Part shown: one piece after another, positions 24,934-34,347 of the stretch
How positions within the stretch are numbered: the stretch's first letter is position 1
How the letters are laid out: each line of letters begins with the position of its first letter
NCBI GenBank assembly: GCA_046350375.1
Contig: JAXMAO010000001.1
Location: 248,001 to 312,000, forward strand
Length of the DNA stretch: 64,000 nt
Source of the DNA: JAXMAO01 sp046350375
Lineage (GTDB): Bacteria > Planctomycetota > Phycisphaerae > UBA1845 > UTPLA1
Direction of reading: 5' to 3'
The notes under the pieces: generated by a model
What the model saw: only the letters and a program-made list of their open reading frames with translations
Databases searched by the model: none
Told to the model about the DNA's origin: nothing
Position numbers and translations under genes: made by a program

Positions 24934-26298
24934 CTACGGAATCAGCGCGTCGACGAATCCCTCGACGTCGGCGCCGTCCACCGTCGTGCTGCCGTCCATG
25001 TCGCCGTTCGTGATGGCGCAGCACGGCACCGCCGCCGGATAGCCGGCCGGATTGACCAGCGCCAAAATCATCAGCGGCACGTCGGCCACGCTCACCGTGC
25101 CATCGCAGTTCATGTCGCCCAGCAATGGATTGGTCGGAATCCACGTCGCAACCGACCGCGGCGCGCTCCCCTGCGTGCTGTAGATCGGGCCGTTCTGCGT
25201 CAGCGAGCCGTTCGAGCCGAGCGTGAACGAGTAGATGCCCGTGATCCCGTCGATGCTGGTCGAGTTGTCGGTCACGAACAGCAGCCCGCCGGCCGCCTGC
25301 ACGTCGCCCAGCGTGCCCTGCAGTCCCACGTCAAACGAAAACCCGGTCGCCGTCGGCACGCCCGCCGCGTCCAGCGTGAAGGTCCGCACCGTGGCGTCGG
25401 TGCCGTGCCCGGCCACCAGCACGGCGTTGTCCGGCGACACGCACACGTTCGACGGCGACGCGCCCGGCGACACGAACGGCGAGCCGGCCATGACGGTCAC
25501 CGTGCCGTCGCCGTTCACGGTAAACCCGGTCACCTTGTTGCCGCTGTCGCTGATGCCGCCGGCTGAATAGACCCATGCACCGTTCGGGCTGACGGCCAGT
25601 TCGAGCGGAAACGGCGCGCCGTTCGGCTCGGTGCGAATGAAGCTCAGCGTTCCGCCGGCGCCGATCTGGTAAATGTAAACGAGGTGCGCCGCGCCCGAGT
25701 CATTCGCGTAGAGAATCGGCAGCGTCGCGTGCCGCGCAAGATAGGCCGTGCTGCTGCCAGCCGCATAGGTGTTGAGCGGCACGATGGTCGGCCCGGCCGG
25801 CACGAACTGATAGGTGCGGATCGAGTCGGGCGTGGTGTCCGAGTTGGTCATGGCGAAGTAGTCGTTGTCGAGCCAGACCACGTCGAGGTTACCCCCTTCG
25901 ACCGCGCCGAGGCTGCGCTGGGCGCGCAGCGCCAGCGTGCCGTCGGCCGCCACCTCGAACACGCTCAGTCCGTCGATCGAGCCGGCCGGGTGACACGTCA
26001 CCAGGTAGCGCCCGTTTGGCGAGAGCGAAATGTCGTTCGGATTGCAGCCCGGGCAGGGGTCGGCCAGCGCCGCGCGCGACCCGGTGATGACGCGGCTCAC
26101 AAACGCCAGCGTGCAGTCGCCCATCACGCGCATCGACGTGACGCTGCCTTCCAGGTTGCCATTGTTGGCGACGTAGACCATCCGGCTGCGGGCCTGTCCG
26201 AACGCCGGCGCCGCCAGGCCGACCGGCAAGATCGCCACCAGTCCGGCCGCAACCGCCGACCGCCGCGCGTTCCATTCCCGTGTGCGAGATGAGTTCAT
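24934..26298 (-). CDS. Exported lactonase-like beta-propeller with dockerin-type end
   Basis: This 454-residue protein has a signal peptide (SAVAAGLVAILPVGLAAPAFG), then a seven-bladed 6-phosphogluconolactonase/YncE-type propeller. Blades show ISLSPNGRYLVTCHP, ELAVSPNGAWVYSAG and VCVSPDNAVLVAGHG. The C-terminus is a dockerin-like pair: GDMNCDGTVSVADVPLMI and NGDMDGSTTVDGADVEGF. Despite the fold, a lactonase activity is not implied; many exported relatives are of unknown function. The start has GGAGG. A promoter lies at 26378-26407. Confidence 0.8.
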   Translation of the reverse strand: MNSSRTREWNARRSAVAAGLVAILPVGLAAPAFGQARSRMVYVANNGNLEGSVTSMRVMGDCTLAFVSRVITGSRAALADPCPGCNPNDISLSPNGRYLVTCHPAGSIDGLSVFEVAADGTLALRAQRSLGAVEGGNLDVVWLDNDYFAMTNSDTTPDSIRTYQFVPAGPTIVPLNTYAAGSSTAYLARHATLPILYANDSGAAHLVYIYQIGAGGTLSFIRTEPNGAPFPLELAVSPNGAWVYSAGGISDSGNKVTGFTVNGDGTVTVMAGSPFVSPGASPSNVCVSPDNAVLVAGHGTDATVRTFTLDAAGVPTATGFSFDVGLQGTLGDVQAAGGLLFVTDNSTSIDGITGIYSFTLGSNGSLTQNGPIYSTQGSAPRSVATWIPTNPLLGDMNCDGTVSVADVPLMILALVNPAGYPAAVPCCAITNGDMDGSTTVDGADVEGFVDALIP

Positions 26299-26654
26299 GG
26301 TGTCCCTCCCAAGCAGGTGTGGCTCGCGTGACGGGACGGCCGCACGAACCCGGCAATCGCCCCGTCACCGTGAATACAATCTAGCAGAATCGCGCCGGCG
26401 ACTTCAATCTCGGACGTGAGAACCCGCGCCGCACAGCGCCGGACGGCCGCCGGTGGCGCCATTCCTTGACGCCCCGCACCGGCGGATTGAAAATCGCCGC
26501 GCCGGGCGCGGCTTCGCGTCTGCATTCGCCGCAGAGCGCCGGCCCGCCCGATCGGCTCGATGGCTCACGGGAAGCGAGTGTACGCCGCATGTCGGTTCTC
26601 AGCGCGCGCGGCGCCGGTCCCTCCGGCGTCGGGCCCGGTCAAAGTGTGGCAACC
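26299..26654. other. Intergenic between divergent genes, 356 bp
   Basis: It contains the promoter of the lactonase-like gene on its left side. In the frame of the GT4 gene, 63 further codons are open upstream, but the composition is not protein-like and no ribosome site supports them. No RNA gene is recognised. Confidence 0.5.
26378..26407 (-). promoter_or_regulatory. Promoter of the lactonase-like gene
   Basis: On the minus strand TTGAAG (26402-26407) and TAGATT (26378-26383) with an 18-base spacer; about 70 bases of leader to the ATG. Confidence 0.5.
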
Positions 26655-28055
26655 ATGAAAGTCCTCATGCTGGGCTGGGAGTTTCCGCCGTTCATCTCCG
26701 GCGGATTGGGCACCGCCTGTTACGGGCTGACGCGCGCCCTGTCGGAAATCGCCACCGAGATCCTCTTCGTTCTGCCGCGCCCCGTCCGGCCCGATCGCGA
26801 CACCCACGTCACACTGGTCGCGCCGCGCTACGACCAGATCAAGCCCGCCGCCGCCCCGCAGCCCGCAAGCGTCGTCACCTCCGCGCCGCATAGCGAACTC
26901 GCCAACGTCACCATTCGCACCGTCGATGCCCAGTTGTCGCCCTATTCGACGCCCGGGCAGTCCTATGTGGCCGCCGGCGCGCCGGCCGTCGCGGGCGGCG
27001 TCGCAACCCGCCTGGTCTACGACGTCACCGAGCCGGGCAACACCCAGCCGGTGCGCTCGGCCGAGGTGCCGATCGTCGCGCACGTTCCGCTCGGCGCCGG
27101 CCCCGGCCCCGGCGAGCACTACGGCGGCGACCTCTTTTCCGAGGTCGAGCGCTACGCCGCGCTGGTCGGCGCCATCGGCCGCAGCGAGTCGTTCGAGGTC
27201 GTACATGCCCACGACTGGATGACCTTCCCGGCGGGCATGGCGGTCGCCGCGGTCTCGGGCCGGCCGCTGGTGGTGCACGTGCACTCGACCGAGTTCGACC
27301 GCAGCGGTGAACACGTCAACCAGCGCATCTACGACATCGAGCGGCGCGGCGTGCACACGGCCGATCGCGTCATCGCCGTCAGTCATCTCACCAAGAACAT
27401 CCTCGTGTCGCGCTACGCCGTGCCGCCCGGGAAGATCGAGGTGGTCTATAACGCCATCGACGACCGCTCCGGCGTCGCCGAGCCGCCCCCCATCCGCAAG
27501 GACGAGCGCATCGTCCTGTTCCTCGGCCGCATCACCATGCAGAAGGGGCCGGAATACTTCATCGCCGCCGCCAAGCGCGTGCTCGAATACATGGACAACG
27601 TCCGCTTCGTCATGGCCGGCAGCGGCGACATGATGCGCCGCATGATCGAGCTGGCCGCCGAGATGGGCATCGGCCACAAGGTGCTGTTCACCGGCTTTCT
27701 GCGCGGCGCCGACGTGGCGCGGGTCTTCAAGATGGCCGACCTCTACGTCATGCCGTCGGTCAGCGAGCCGTTCGGCATCGCGCCGCTCGAGGCGCTCTCG
27801 CACGATGTCCCGGTCATCATCAGCAAGCAGAGCGGCGTGTCCGAGGTGCTGTCGCACTGCCTCAAGGTCGACTTCTGGGATGTGAACGAAATGGCCAACA
27901 AGATCATCGCCGTGCTGCGACATCCGCCGCTGCAGGCCACGCTGCGCGAGCACGGGCAGTTCGAAATCCGCAAGCTCACGTGGCGCGACGCCGCCGAGCG
28001 CTGCGTGCAGGCCTACCGCGACGCGCTCGCCGCCCGAGCGCCGGCGATGCGCTAG
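26655..28055 (+). CDS. GT4 glycosyltransferase with starch-synthase-like N-terminal domain
   Basis: This 466-residue GT-B-fold enzyme opens with VLMLGWEFPPFISGGLG, the acceptor-side signature of glycogen/starch synthase-like transferases. An insert of about 100 residues with low similarity follows, then AHDWMTFPAG. The donor domain has RIVLFLGRITMQKGPEYFI and the GT4 EX7E region in MPSVSEPFGIAPLEALSHD. It probably transfers a nucleotide-activated sugar to a polysaccharide or lipid-linked acceptor. The start is the ATG at KVLMLGW. The UbiA gene starts 20 bp after its stop, so the two are likely cotranscribed. Confidence 0.85.
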   Translation: MKVLMLGWEFPPFISGGLGTACYGLTRALSEIATEILFVLPRPVRPDRDTHVTLVAPRYDQIKPAAAPQPASVVTSAPHSELANVTIRTVDAQLSPYSTPGQSYVAAGAPAVAGGVATRLVYDVTEPGNTQPVRSAEVPIVAHVPLGAGPGPGEHYGGDLFSEVERYAALVGAIGRSESFEVVHAHDWMTFPAGMAVAAVSGRPLVVHVHSTEFDRSGEHVNQRIYDIERRGVHTADRVIAVSHLTKNILVSRYAVPPGKIEVVYNAIDDRSGVAEPPPIRKDERIVLFLGRITMQKGPEYFIAAAKRVLEYMDNVRFVMAGSGDMMRRMIELAAEMGIGHKVLFTGFLRGADVARVFKMADLYVMPSVSEPFGIAPLEALSHDVPVIISKQSGVSEVLSHCLKVDFWDVNEMANKIIAVLRHPPLQATLREHGQFEIRKLTWRDAAERCVQAYRDALAARAPAMR

Positions 28056-28075
28056 CCCCGCCCGCCGTGCCCGAC

Positions 28076-28981
28076 ATGACGCCCGACTCCGCCACGCTGC
28101 GTTCGACCGTCCGCGCCTGGGGCGAGATGATCAAGTTCTCGCACTCGGTCTTCGCCCTGCCGTTCGCGCTCATCGCGCTGGTCATGGCCGGACGGTCGCT
28201 GCCCGAAGGTCACCCGTCCGCCGGACAGGTCGGCCTGATCGTGCTCTGCATGGTCGCCGCTCGCAGCTTCGCGATGACCTTCAACCGCGTCGCCGACGCC
28301 GCCATCGACGCCCGCAATCCGCGCACCGCCGCGCGGCCGCTGGTCACCGGGCGCATCTCGCGCCGCGCGGCCTGTGCGTTCCTGATCGGCTCGGGCGCGG
28401 TGTTCGTCGCCGGCGGCGCCGCGTTTCGCGCGCTGTACGCCAACGAATGGCCGCTGCGACTCGCCGCGCCCACGCTGACGCTGCTGGCGTTCTACTCCTA
28501 CACCAAGCGCTTCACCGCCGCGGCGCACTTCGTGCTGGGCGCGGCCATCGGCTTTGCGCCGCTCGCGACCTGGGTGGCCGTCTGTCCGGCCACCGTCGGA
28601 CCGACGGCGCTGCTGCTCTCGTTGGCGGTCATGCTCTGGATCGCCGGGTTTGACCTGATCTACGCCTGCCAGGACATCGCCGTCGATCGCCGCGACGGGC
28701 TCTTCAGTGTGCCGGCGCGCTTCGGCCCGGCGGCGGCGCTGTGGCTGTCGCGCGGCTGTCACCTGGCGACGGTGGCGCTGCTGCTCTTCGTCGGTCGAAT
28801 GCAGCACGCCGGGGCGATCTACTGGGCAGGGCTGGGCGCGGTGGCGCTGCTGCTGGCGATCGAGCAGTCGCTGGTGAAGCCGGACGACTTCTCGCGCGTC
28901 AACCTGGCCTTCTTCACCGTCAACGGCGTGGTGAGCCTGGTCTTCGCCGCCGCGGCGATCGCCGATCAGTGGCCGGCCTGA
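28076..28981 (+). CDS. ubiA: UbiA-family prenyltransferase
   Basis: This 301-residue membrane enzyme has about eight helices. The first aspartate-rich motif is FNRVADAAIDARN near residue 70, directly followed by RPLVTGRIS, and the second is IYACQDIAVDRRDGLFS near 190. The motifs bind magnesium diphosphate and the aromatic acceptor. The enzyme attaches a polyprenyl chain in quinone biosynthesis (4-hydroxybenzoate in UbiA, or the futalosine-pathway MqnP). Which acceptor applies cannot be read from sequence; menaquinone via MqnP is the likely choice in this phylum. Its 3' end overlaps the convergent aminopeptidase gene by 16 bp. Confidence 0.85.
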   Translation: MTPDSATLRSTVRAWGEMIKFSHSVFALPFALIALVMAGRSLPEGHPSAGQVGLIVLCMVAARSFAMTFNRVADAAIDARNPRTAARPLVTGRISRRAACAFLIGSGAVFVAGGAAFRALYANEWPLRLAAPTLTLLAFYSYTKRFTAAAHFVLGAAIGFAPLATWVAVCPATVGPTALLLSLAVMLWIAGFDLIYACQDIAVDRRDGLFSVPARFGPAAALWLSRGCHLATVALLLFVGRMQHAGAIYWAGLGAVALLLAIEQSLVKPDDFSRVNLAFFTVNGVVSLVFAAAAIADQWPA

Positions 28982-30384
28982 CCCACCAGTGCCGCCACCG
29001 CATCCGCACCGGTCGGACACTCGGCCGTCAGCACCTCGGGGCCGCCGGCCGCGCGCACCGCGACAGTGTGCTCGATGCGAATCCCGCCGAAGCGGTCGCG
29101 CAGCAGCGCGTCCACCTTCGGGCGGTTGACCACCTCGGCAAACGGGCGCCACAGCGCGTCATAGTTCCACACGGTCGGCACCAGGTAGATGCCCGGCTCG
29201 ACGGTCACGCAGTATCCGGGCGACAGGTCGCGATCGAGCCGCAGAAACTTGCTGCCGAACTCCGGCCGGCGCGTGCGGCCCGCGGCGTAGCCCGCCAGGT
29301 CGCCGAACTCCTCCAGGTCGTGCACGTCCAGCCCGATCAGGTGCCCGACCCCGTGCGTGAAAAACAGCGTGTGGGCGAACCGCGCCGCCAGCTCGTCCGG
29401 CTTTCCGCGCAGCAACTCCGCCGCCACCAGCCCCTCGCAGACCACCCGCGCGGCCAGATCGTGCACCTCGCGATAGCGCCGGCCCGGCGTGCAGGCCGCC
29501 ACCGCCGCGTTCAGCGCCCGCTCGACCGTGTCATACAGGTGCCGCTGAACGGGCGTCCATCGGCCGTCGACCGGCCAGGTTCGCGTGATGTCGCCGGCGT
29601 AGCCGCCCGGCTCTTCAGCGGCGGCGTCGCACAGCAGCAGTTGGCCCGCCTCGAGCCGGTTGCCGTGCGTGTGGCTGTGCAGTATCTCGCCGCGGACCGA
29701 GATGATCGGGTTGAACGACACCGCGCACAGCCGGCGAACCAGCACGGCGTGAAAGGCGGCCGCCACGTCGGCCTCGAGCCGGCCAGGGCGCGTTGCCGCC
29801 AGCGCCGCCCGCTGCCCCTCGCAGCTGACCGCCGCCGCGCGGCGCATCGCGACCAGCTCCGCCTCCTCCTTCACCAGCCGCAGGTCGATGATTGCCAGCA
29901 TCTCGTCGGTCGTCGCGTCCGCCAGCCCCAGACGCTTCCGCCACGCCAGCGCGTTCACCTGCGGCGGGCAGATGGCCGCGATGTCGCGCCCGGCGCTCAC
30001 CGTCGCCAGCGCGTCGGCGTCGCGAATCGCCGCGCCCGAAATCCCGGCCGCCGCGGCGATCGCCGTGCGCGACGGCACCGGCCCGAGCCACACCTCGTCG
30101 TCCGCCGTCACCGGCGGGCAGAAGAGCGTGCACCCCTGCTCGCCGTCGCTGCGCGGCTCGATCAGCAGGGCGCAGTTCTCGATCGACGGCCCGCCGAAGT
30201 AGCGATACGGACTGGCGGCCCGGAACGGAAAGACGTTGGCCTCGTAATTGCGTGCCGGCGCATGGCCCGACAGCAGCGCCATCGGCCGCTTGAGCGCGGC
30301 GGCCAGCTTCGCGCGGCGCTTTCGATAGACGTCGGGCGGAAACGGCAGACTCAGACTCTCGGCGACGGACGCGGAATCGCTCAT
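28966..30384 (-). CDS. pepP: Xaa-Pro aminopeptidase (M24, aminopeptidase P)
   Basis: This 472-residue two-domain metallopeptidase removes the N-terminal residue before proline. The N-terminal creatinase-like domain includes YFGGPSIENCALLIEP. The pita-bread catalytic domain shows the five metal ligands: two aspartates in LLCDAAAEEPGGYAGDITR, histidine in FFTHGVGHLIG, and glutamates in TVEPGIYLVP and IRIEHTVAV. The length is normal for PepP. The start ATG follows GGTGAAACC. The tail overlaps the ubiA end, so the two genes converge. Confidence 0.9.
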   Translation of the reverse strand: MSDSASVAESLSLPFPPDVYRKRRAKLAAALKRPMALLSGHAPARNYEANVFPFRAASPYRYFGGPSIENCALLIEPRSDGEQGCTLFCPPVTADDEVWLGPVPSRTAIAAAAGISGAAIRDADALATVSAGRDIAAICPPQVNALAWRKRLGLADATTDEMLAIIDLRLVKEEAELVAMRRAAAVSCEGQRAALAATRPGRLEADVAAAFHAVLVRRLCAVSFNPIISVRGEILHSHTHGNRLEAGQLLLCDAAAEEPGGYAGDITRTWPVDGRWTPVQRHLYDTVERALNAAVAACTPGRRYREVHDLAARVVCEGLVAAELLRGKPDELAARFAHTLFFTHGVGHLIGLDVHDLEEFGDLAGYAAGRTRRPEFGSKFLRLDRDLSPGYCVTVEPGIYLVPTVWNYDALWRPFAEVVNRPKVDALLRDRFGGIRIEHTVAVRAAGGPEVLTAECPTGADAVAALVGQAGH

Positions 30385-30448
30385 GGTTTCACCGATCGCG
30401 AATTGTATCGCCGCCCGGGCGGCGGCGCGAACCGCGACGCGCCGGCCG

Positions 30449-30886
30449 CTACGGAATCAACAGCGCGAGGATGCCCAGGATCAGCCAGATCCCGCCGATC
30501 ACCGGCAGCCACAGCTGCAACCGCCGCTCATCCAGGCGCAGGCGAACCAAGACCCCGACGGTGATCATCCAGAGCACCGCGTCGCCGCTGTGCAGCGGAC
30601 CGGACGGATGGCGCGGCAACATCTGCGAGCCGTCGCGCCAAGTGCTGATGCGCATCACCGCGCCAGCCAGGATCATCAGCCAGCCGAGCAGAAGCGCCAG
30701 CAATTCGACCAACGCCGCGGTGCGATCGGCGCTGTCCAGGTCGGCGCGGCGGCTGGTGCGCCAGCGATGCTCGGCCTCGGCCAGCAGCACGCCGCACTCC
30801 GGGCAGCGCGGCGAGTCGGTCGCGATGCAATAGCCGCACTCCGGGCAGCGCGGCAGGGATTCCGTGGAATCGGGCGCCGCAGTCAT
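30449..30886 (-). CDS. Small zinc-ribbon membrane protein
   Basis: This 145-residue protein has a two-knuckle zinc ribbon at the N-terminus (LPRCPECGYCIATDSPRCPECG, broken at C-x2-C pairs) and two to three hydrophobic helices (ALVELLALLLGWLMILAG and LWLPVIGGIWLILGILALL). I recognise no specific family; zinc-ribbon plus membrane helices is common among small uncharacterised bacterial proteins. The first ATG is only nine bases from a TACACT -10 box and lacks a Shine-Dalgarno, so the mRNA has almost no leader. It is divergent from the VOC gene over 45 bp. Confidence 0.7.
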   Translation of the reverse strand: MTAAPDSTESLPRCPECGYCIATDSPRCPECGVLLAEAEHRWRTSRRADLDSADRTAALVELLALLLGWLMILAGAVMRISTWRDGSQMLPRHPSGPLHSGDAVLWMITVGVLVRLRLDERRLQLWLPVIGGIWLILGILALLIP

Positions 30887-30893
30887 CCGCGGC

Positions 30894-30927
30894 GCAGTGT
30901 ACTCCGTGCGCCAAGCGGCTACACTGC
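30894..30927. promoter_or_regulatory. Symmetric divergent promoter pair
   Basis: An 8-bp perfect inverted repeat (GCAGTGTA at 30894-30901, TACACTGC at 30920-30927) places a TACACT -10 box facing outward on each strand. The plus ATG is 6 bases after its box and the minus ATG 9 bases after. No good -35 is seen on either side. Confidence 0.5.
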
Positions 30928-30931
30928 GGCG

Positions 30932-31384
30932 ATGATCCAGCCTTCCGCCGCAACCGTCGCCGCCCCGCCCCGGGTCGATCGCATCGTCGCCTTCGCCCAC
31001 GTGGCGAGCGTCTCGGCGTCCGAGCGCTTCTACGGCCTGTTCGGCTTCGCCGCCCGAGACATCCAGTTCACGCCCGACGGCCGACCCTACTGGGCCTTCC
31101 TCGCCTGCGGTTCCGCCGAGCTGATGATCGCGCTCGCCGGCGAACCCGTCGTCGCCGAGCATCAGGCCGTGCTGTTCTACCTCTACTGCCCCGACGTCGC
31201 CGGTCTGCGGGCCCACCTGCTGGCCAGTGGCCTGACCGACGGCGGCCGATTCGAGCCCGGCAATCCGCACGCCACCGCCCGGCGCGTCGTCTTCGAGCCG
31301 ACCCACCCGCCTTACATGCCCGCCGGCGAGCTGCGCGTCCACGACCCGGACGGCTACTGCCTGCTCATCGGGCAGATCGGCTGA
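30932..31384 (+). CDS. VOC/glyoxalase-superfamily protein
   Basis: This 150-residue protein fits a single vicinal-oxygen-chelate domain: FAHVASVSASERFYGLFGF, then YWAFLACGSAELMIALAG, a middle strand, and the closing LRVHDPDGYCLLIGQ with the usual glutamate replaced by a different end. Members are glyoxalases, dioxygenases or resistance proteins, and some bind metal through one histidine and two glutamates. Here the first histidine (in FAHVA) is present. The substrate cannot be told. The ATG lies six bases after TACACT without a Shine-Dalgarno, so the mRNA is probably leaderless. Confidence 0.8.
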   Translation: MIQPSAATVAAPPRVDRIVAFAHVASVSASERFYGLFGFAARDIQFTPDGRPYWAFLACGSAELMIALAGEPVVAEHQAVLFYLYCPDVAGLRAHLLASGLTDGGRFEPGNPHATARRVVFEPTHPPYMPAGELRVHDPDGYCLLIGQIG

Positions 31385-31430
31385 GCCGCGCGAGTGGCGA
31401 CGTGCGCCCGGCGCGATCCGCTGCGTCGCG

Positions 31431-33482
31431 CTATTTCCTGCACCACTGATCCAGCCAGCCTAGCACCGTCTCGTGCCACAAGATGCTGTTGGCCGGCTTG
31501 AGCACCCAGTGATTCTCGTCGGGGAAGTAAAGAAACCTGCTCGGAATTCCGCGCCGCTGCAGCGCCGTGAACGTAGACATGCCGTGCGTGTCGACCACGC
31601 GATAATCGCGCCCGCCGTGAATTACCAGCATCGGCGTCTTCCACTGGCCGACCAGGTCGATCGGGTTGTGCGTGGTGTAGCTCGCGCCGCCCTCCCACGG
31701 CGGCCCGCCGTGCTCATACTCGGGAAACCACAGCTCCTCGGTGTCGTAGTAGGCCATCCGCTCGTCGAGATTGCCGTCGTGACAGACCAGGCAGCGGAAG
31801 CGATCAGGCCAGGCGCCGGCGATCCAGTTGATCATGTATCCGCCGAACGACGCCCCCAGCGCCGCCACGCGGTCGCCATCCATCCACGGATATTTCGCCA
31901 GCGTCGCCGCCAGCCCCTTCTGCAAGTCCTCCAGCGGCCGATCGCCCCAGTGGCCGTTGATGGCGTCGGTGAACGCCTGCCCGTAGCCGGTCGAGCCGTG
32001 GAAGTCGACCATCACCGCTGCATATCCCGCGCCGGCGTAGGTCTGCGGATTCCAGCGATAGTGGAAGTCGTTGCCGAACGAGCCCTGCGGCCCGCCGTGA
32101 ATCAGGAACGCGACCGGATACTTCTTCGCCGGGTCGAAGTCGACCGGCTTGACCACATAGACGTGCACCGGCTCATCGTTCCACCCCTTGCACGAGAACT
32201 GCTCCGGCTCGCCGAGCCTGCAGGCCGACAGCCGCGCCTGGTTGACGTGCGTCAGTTGCGTCGGCTCGCCGCCGGCCGGCGAAACGGCGTAGATCTCGAC
32301 CGGGCTGCGGAGATGGTCGAGCGCCACGAAGATCCGCTCCCCGCCGACCGCGAAGTCGGCCACGTGACCCTGCTTCACCACCTCGCGCGCCGCGCCGCTG
32401 GCCGCGTCCACCGCGAACAGCGCATGCTGCCCGAGATGATCGGCCGACGCGTAGAGCGTCCGCCCGTCGCGCGACCAGTCCAGCTTGCCGGGTGAGCGAT
32501 CCCACGCCTCGGTCAAGACGCGCGGCTGGCCGGCGGGCCAGTCGAGCAGCACGATCCGCTGCCGGTCGGCCTCGTAGCCGGGCTTCATCATCTTGAGGTA
32601 GGCGAGCGTCTTGCCGTCCGGCGAGAACTGCGGACTGCTGGTCGTCGCCCCCTTGCCATCGACGACCACCCGCGGCGGCGCCGAGCCGTCGATCGGCGAC
32701 AGCATCAGGTCAAACTGCGTCGACCACGCCTCGCGCGGCCCCTGGTTGCGGACCGCGAACACGACCCCCGTGCCGTCGGTCGTGATCGCGAACTCCTCGT
32801 CGCCGCCGAACGGCTTGGGCGGCGCGTCGGCGTCGAGCTCCTTCATCAGGTCGATCGGCGAGCCGCTGCCGTCGACCGCCACCGCGAACAGGTGCGAGCG
32901 CCGGCCATCCTTCCACGTATCCCAGTGGCGGAAGAACAGCTTGTCATACAGCTTGCCGGTCGCCTTCCTCTTTCCGTCCTCGTCGAGCTTCTTCTTCGTC
33001 GCATCCGGCGACTGCCCGGGGAACACCTCCAGCGCCACCACCAGCCGTTTGCCGTCCGGCGAGACCTTGAAGCAGCCGACGTCGAGCGGCAGCTTGGTGA
33101 CCTGCTCCGCCTCGCCGCCGTCGGGCGCGATTCTCCACACCTGCTGCGAATCGCTGCGCGCGGTCAGGAAGTAGATCGTCCGCCCGTCCGGCGACCAGCG
33201 CGGACTGCTGGCGGCCGCGGCATGCGTCGTCAGCCGGCGCAGGGCCGCGCCGTCGGCGTTCATCAGCCACAGGTCGGTCTTGCCCTTGTTGGCCTCCAGG
33301 TCGGTGGCGCGAATCGTGAACGCGACGCGGCGCCCGTCCGGCGCAAGCTGCACGTCCGAGATCCGCTCGAACGCGACCAGGTCGTGCACGCTGAACGGAT
33401 GGCTCTCGGCCGAAGCCGGGACCGCCGCCAGCCCCACCGCGGTCCCCAGCGCGATCCCGAACAGCAAGATCATCTGCGACAT
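31431..33482 (-). CDS. Exported S9 prolyl-oligopeptidase-family serine peptidase
   Basis: This 683-residue protein has a signal peptide (ILLFGIALGTAVGLAAVPASA), then a WD40/TolB-like propeller of repeated SPDGKTL/SPRWSPDGRTIYFL blades (residues about 35-400). The C-terminal catalytic alpha/beta hydrolase has the oxyanion loop LIHGGPQGSFG, the nucleophile GASFGGYM near residue 525, the acid in HGGRDYRVVD and the histidine in ENHWVL. It is of acylaminoacyl-peptidase/DPP type and would digest oligopeptides outside the cytoplasm. The ATG has GGAGGAACACC upstream. Confidence 0.88.
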   Translation of the reverse strand: MSQMILLFGIALGTAVGLAAVPASAESHPFSVHDLVAFERISDVQLAPDGRRVAFTIRATDLEANKGKTDLWLMNADGAALRRLTTHAAAASSPRWSPDGRTIYFLTARSDSQQVWRIAPDGGEAEQVTKLPLDVGCFKVSPDGKRLVVALEVFPGQSPDATKKKLDEDGKRKATGKLYDKLFFRHWDTWKDGRRSHLFAVAVDGSGSPIDLMKELDADAPPKPFGGDEEFAITTDGTGVVFAVRNQGPREAWSTQFDLMLSPIDGSAPPRVVVDGKGATTSSPQFSPDGKTLAYLKMMKPGYEADRQRIVLLDWPAGQPRVLTEAWDRSPGKLDWSRDGRTLYASADHLGQHALFAVDAASGAAREVVKQGHVADFAVGGERIFVALDHLRSPVEIYAVSPAGGEPTQLTHVNQARLSACRLGEPEQFSCKGWNDEPVHVYVVKPVDFDPAKKYPVAFLIHGGPQGSFGNDFHYRWNPQTYAGAGYAAVMVDFHGSTGYGQAFTDAINGHWGDRPLEDLQKGLAATLAKYPWMDGDRVAALGASFGGYMINWIAGAWPDRFRCLVCHDGNLDERMAYYDTEELWFPEYEHGGPPWEGGASYTTHNPIDLVGQWKTPMLVIHGGRDYRVVDTHGMSTFTALQRRGIPSRFLYFPDENHWVLKPANSILWHETVLGWLDQWCRK

Positions 33483-33763
33483 CGGTGTTCCTCCATCCCG
33501 AACCAGTGGATGCGGCTCGCCGGGCTCGACGCCGGCCGCCACTCGGGCCGGGCAGTATAACCAGCCGCCCCGGCGCAGCGCGTTCCGCCGAACGCCTCGC
33601 GGGCGACGGCAATCGGGCCAGGCAGCGGCGCCCGTTGCGACCCCAGTTTCTACAGCCACCCGGCATTACCGGCCCCGCAGTCCAGCACACCGGCCCTGCG
33701 AGTCAACGTGTCCGAATTTCACCGCGCTTTCCCAGCCCCGGCGACGCGGGTATAGTTCTGTGC
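33483..33763. other. Intergenic, 281 bp
   Basis: The region between the S9 peptidase start and the small secreted protein. Nothing beyond likely promoters is visible. The -10-like TATAGT at 33751-33756 serves the + strand gene. Confidence 0.4.
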
Positions 33764-34147
33764 GTGTTGAGGTTGCACGATCGACGAGTGCAAGCCGCTG
33801 GCGGGCTGCTGATCGCCGTCGGCCTGATCGCCGCCATGACGCCGGCCGCCACGGCCCACGTCATCCGGCCCGCGCGGCGCAGCGCGCCGCGTCCGGCCCC
33901 GTCGCGACCGGCGGGCCGGCCGATCCCCAATCCCGCGCCGACGCTTCCTGCCGCCATCTGGGTCGACGCCCCGTCCGTGAAGTGCGGCGGCGCCGGCGGC
34001 GCCGATCTGCCGCTGGCCGGCAGCCTGCCGGGCGCGGCCGTGTCCGACTCGGCGCGCGCTCCGATCGGCTCGATCTTCGCCCGCACCGTGGTTCCGCGGC
34101 CGCGGGCCCACCGGCCGACCCACTTCGCGCACGCGCCGCCGCGCTAG
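33764..34147 (+). CDS. Small proline-rich exported protein
   Basis: This 127-residue frame starts with GTG and carries a clear hydrophobic segment (AAGGLLIAVGLIAAMTPAATA) followed by a proline/arginine-rich tail (RPAPSRPAGRPIPNPAPTLP) and one cysteine. I recognise no family. The GTG is seven bases after a TATAGT -10 box, so its mRNA is probably leaderless, which supports the gene despite low-complexity sequence. It could be a short envelope protein; the alternative is that only part of this GC-rich frame is coding. Confidence 0.4.
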   Translation: MLRLHDRRVQAAGGLLIAVGLIAAMTPAATAHVIRPARRSAPRPAPSRPAGRPIPNPAPTLPAAIWVDAPSVKCGGAGGADLPLAGSLPGAAVSDSARAPIGSIFARTVVPRPRAHRPTHFAHAPPR

Positions 34148-34347
34148 CCGGCGCGGGCTGCCGTGCGTCGCCGGGAGGCTGCGAGCCGTGCCCGGCGGCG
34201 CGTCTCCGGTTTCTCAATGCGTAGTTCTCAAATCACTCGAGGGGTTGCCGCGGGCGACCCGATTCACATTCTCCGGCTGAGGCTGTCGGGTCGCGTCGCC
34301 GCGGCGCACGAACGCATCCTCGCCTTCCGTCAACGCGAGACACCGTC

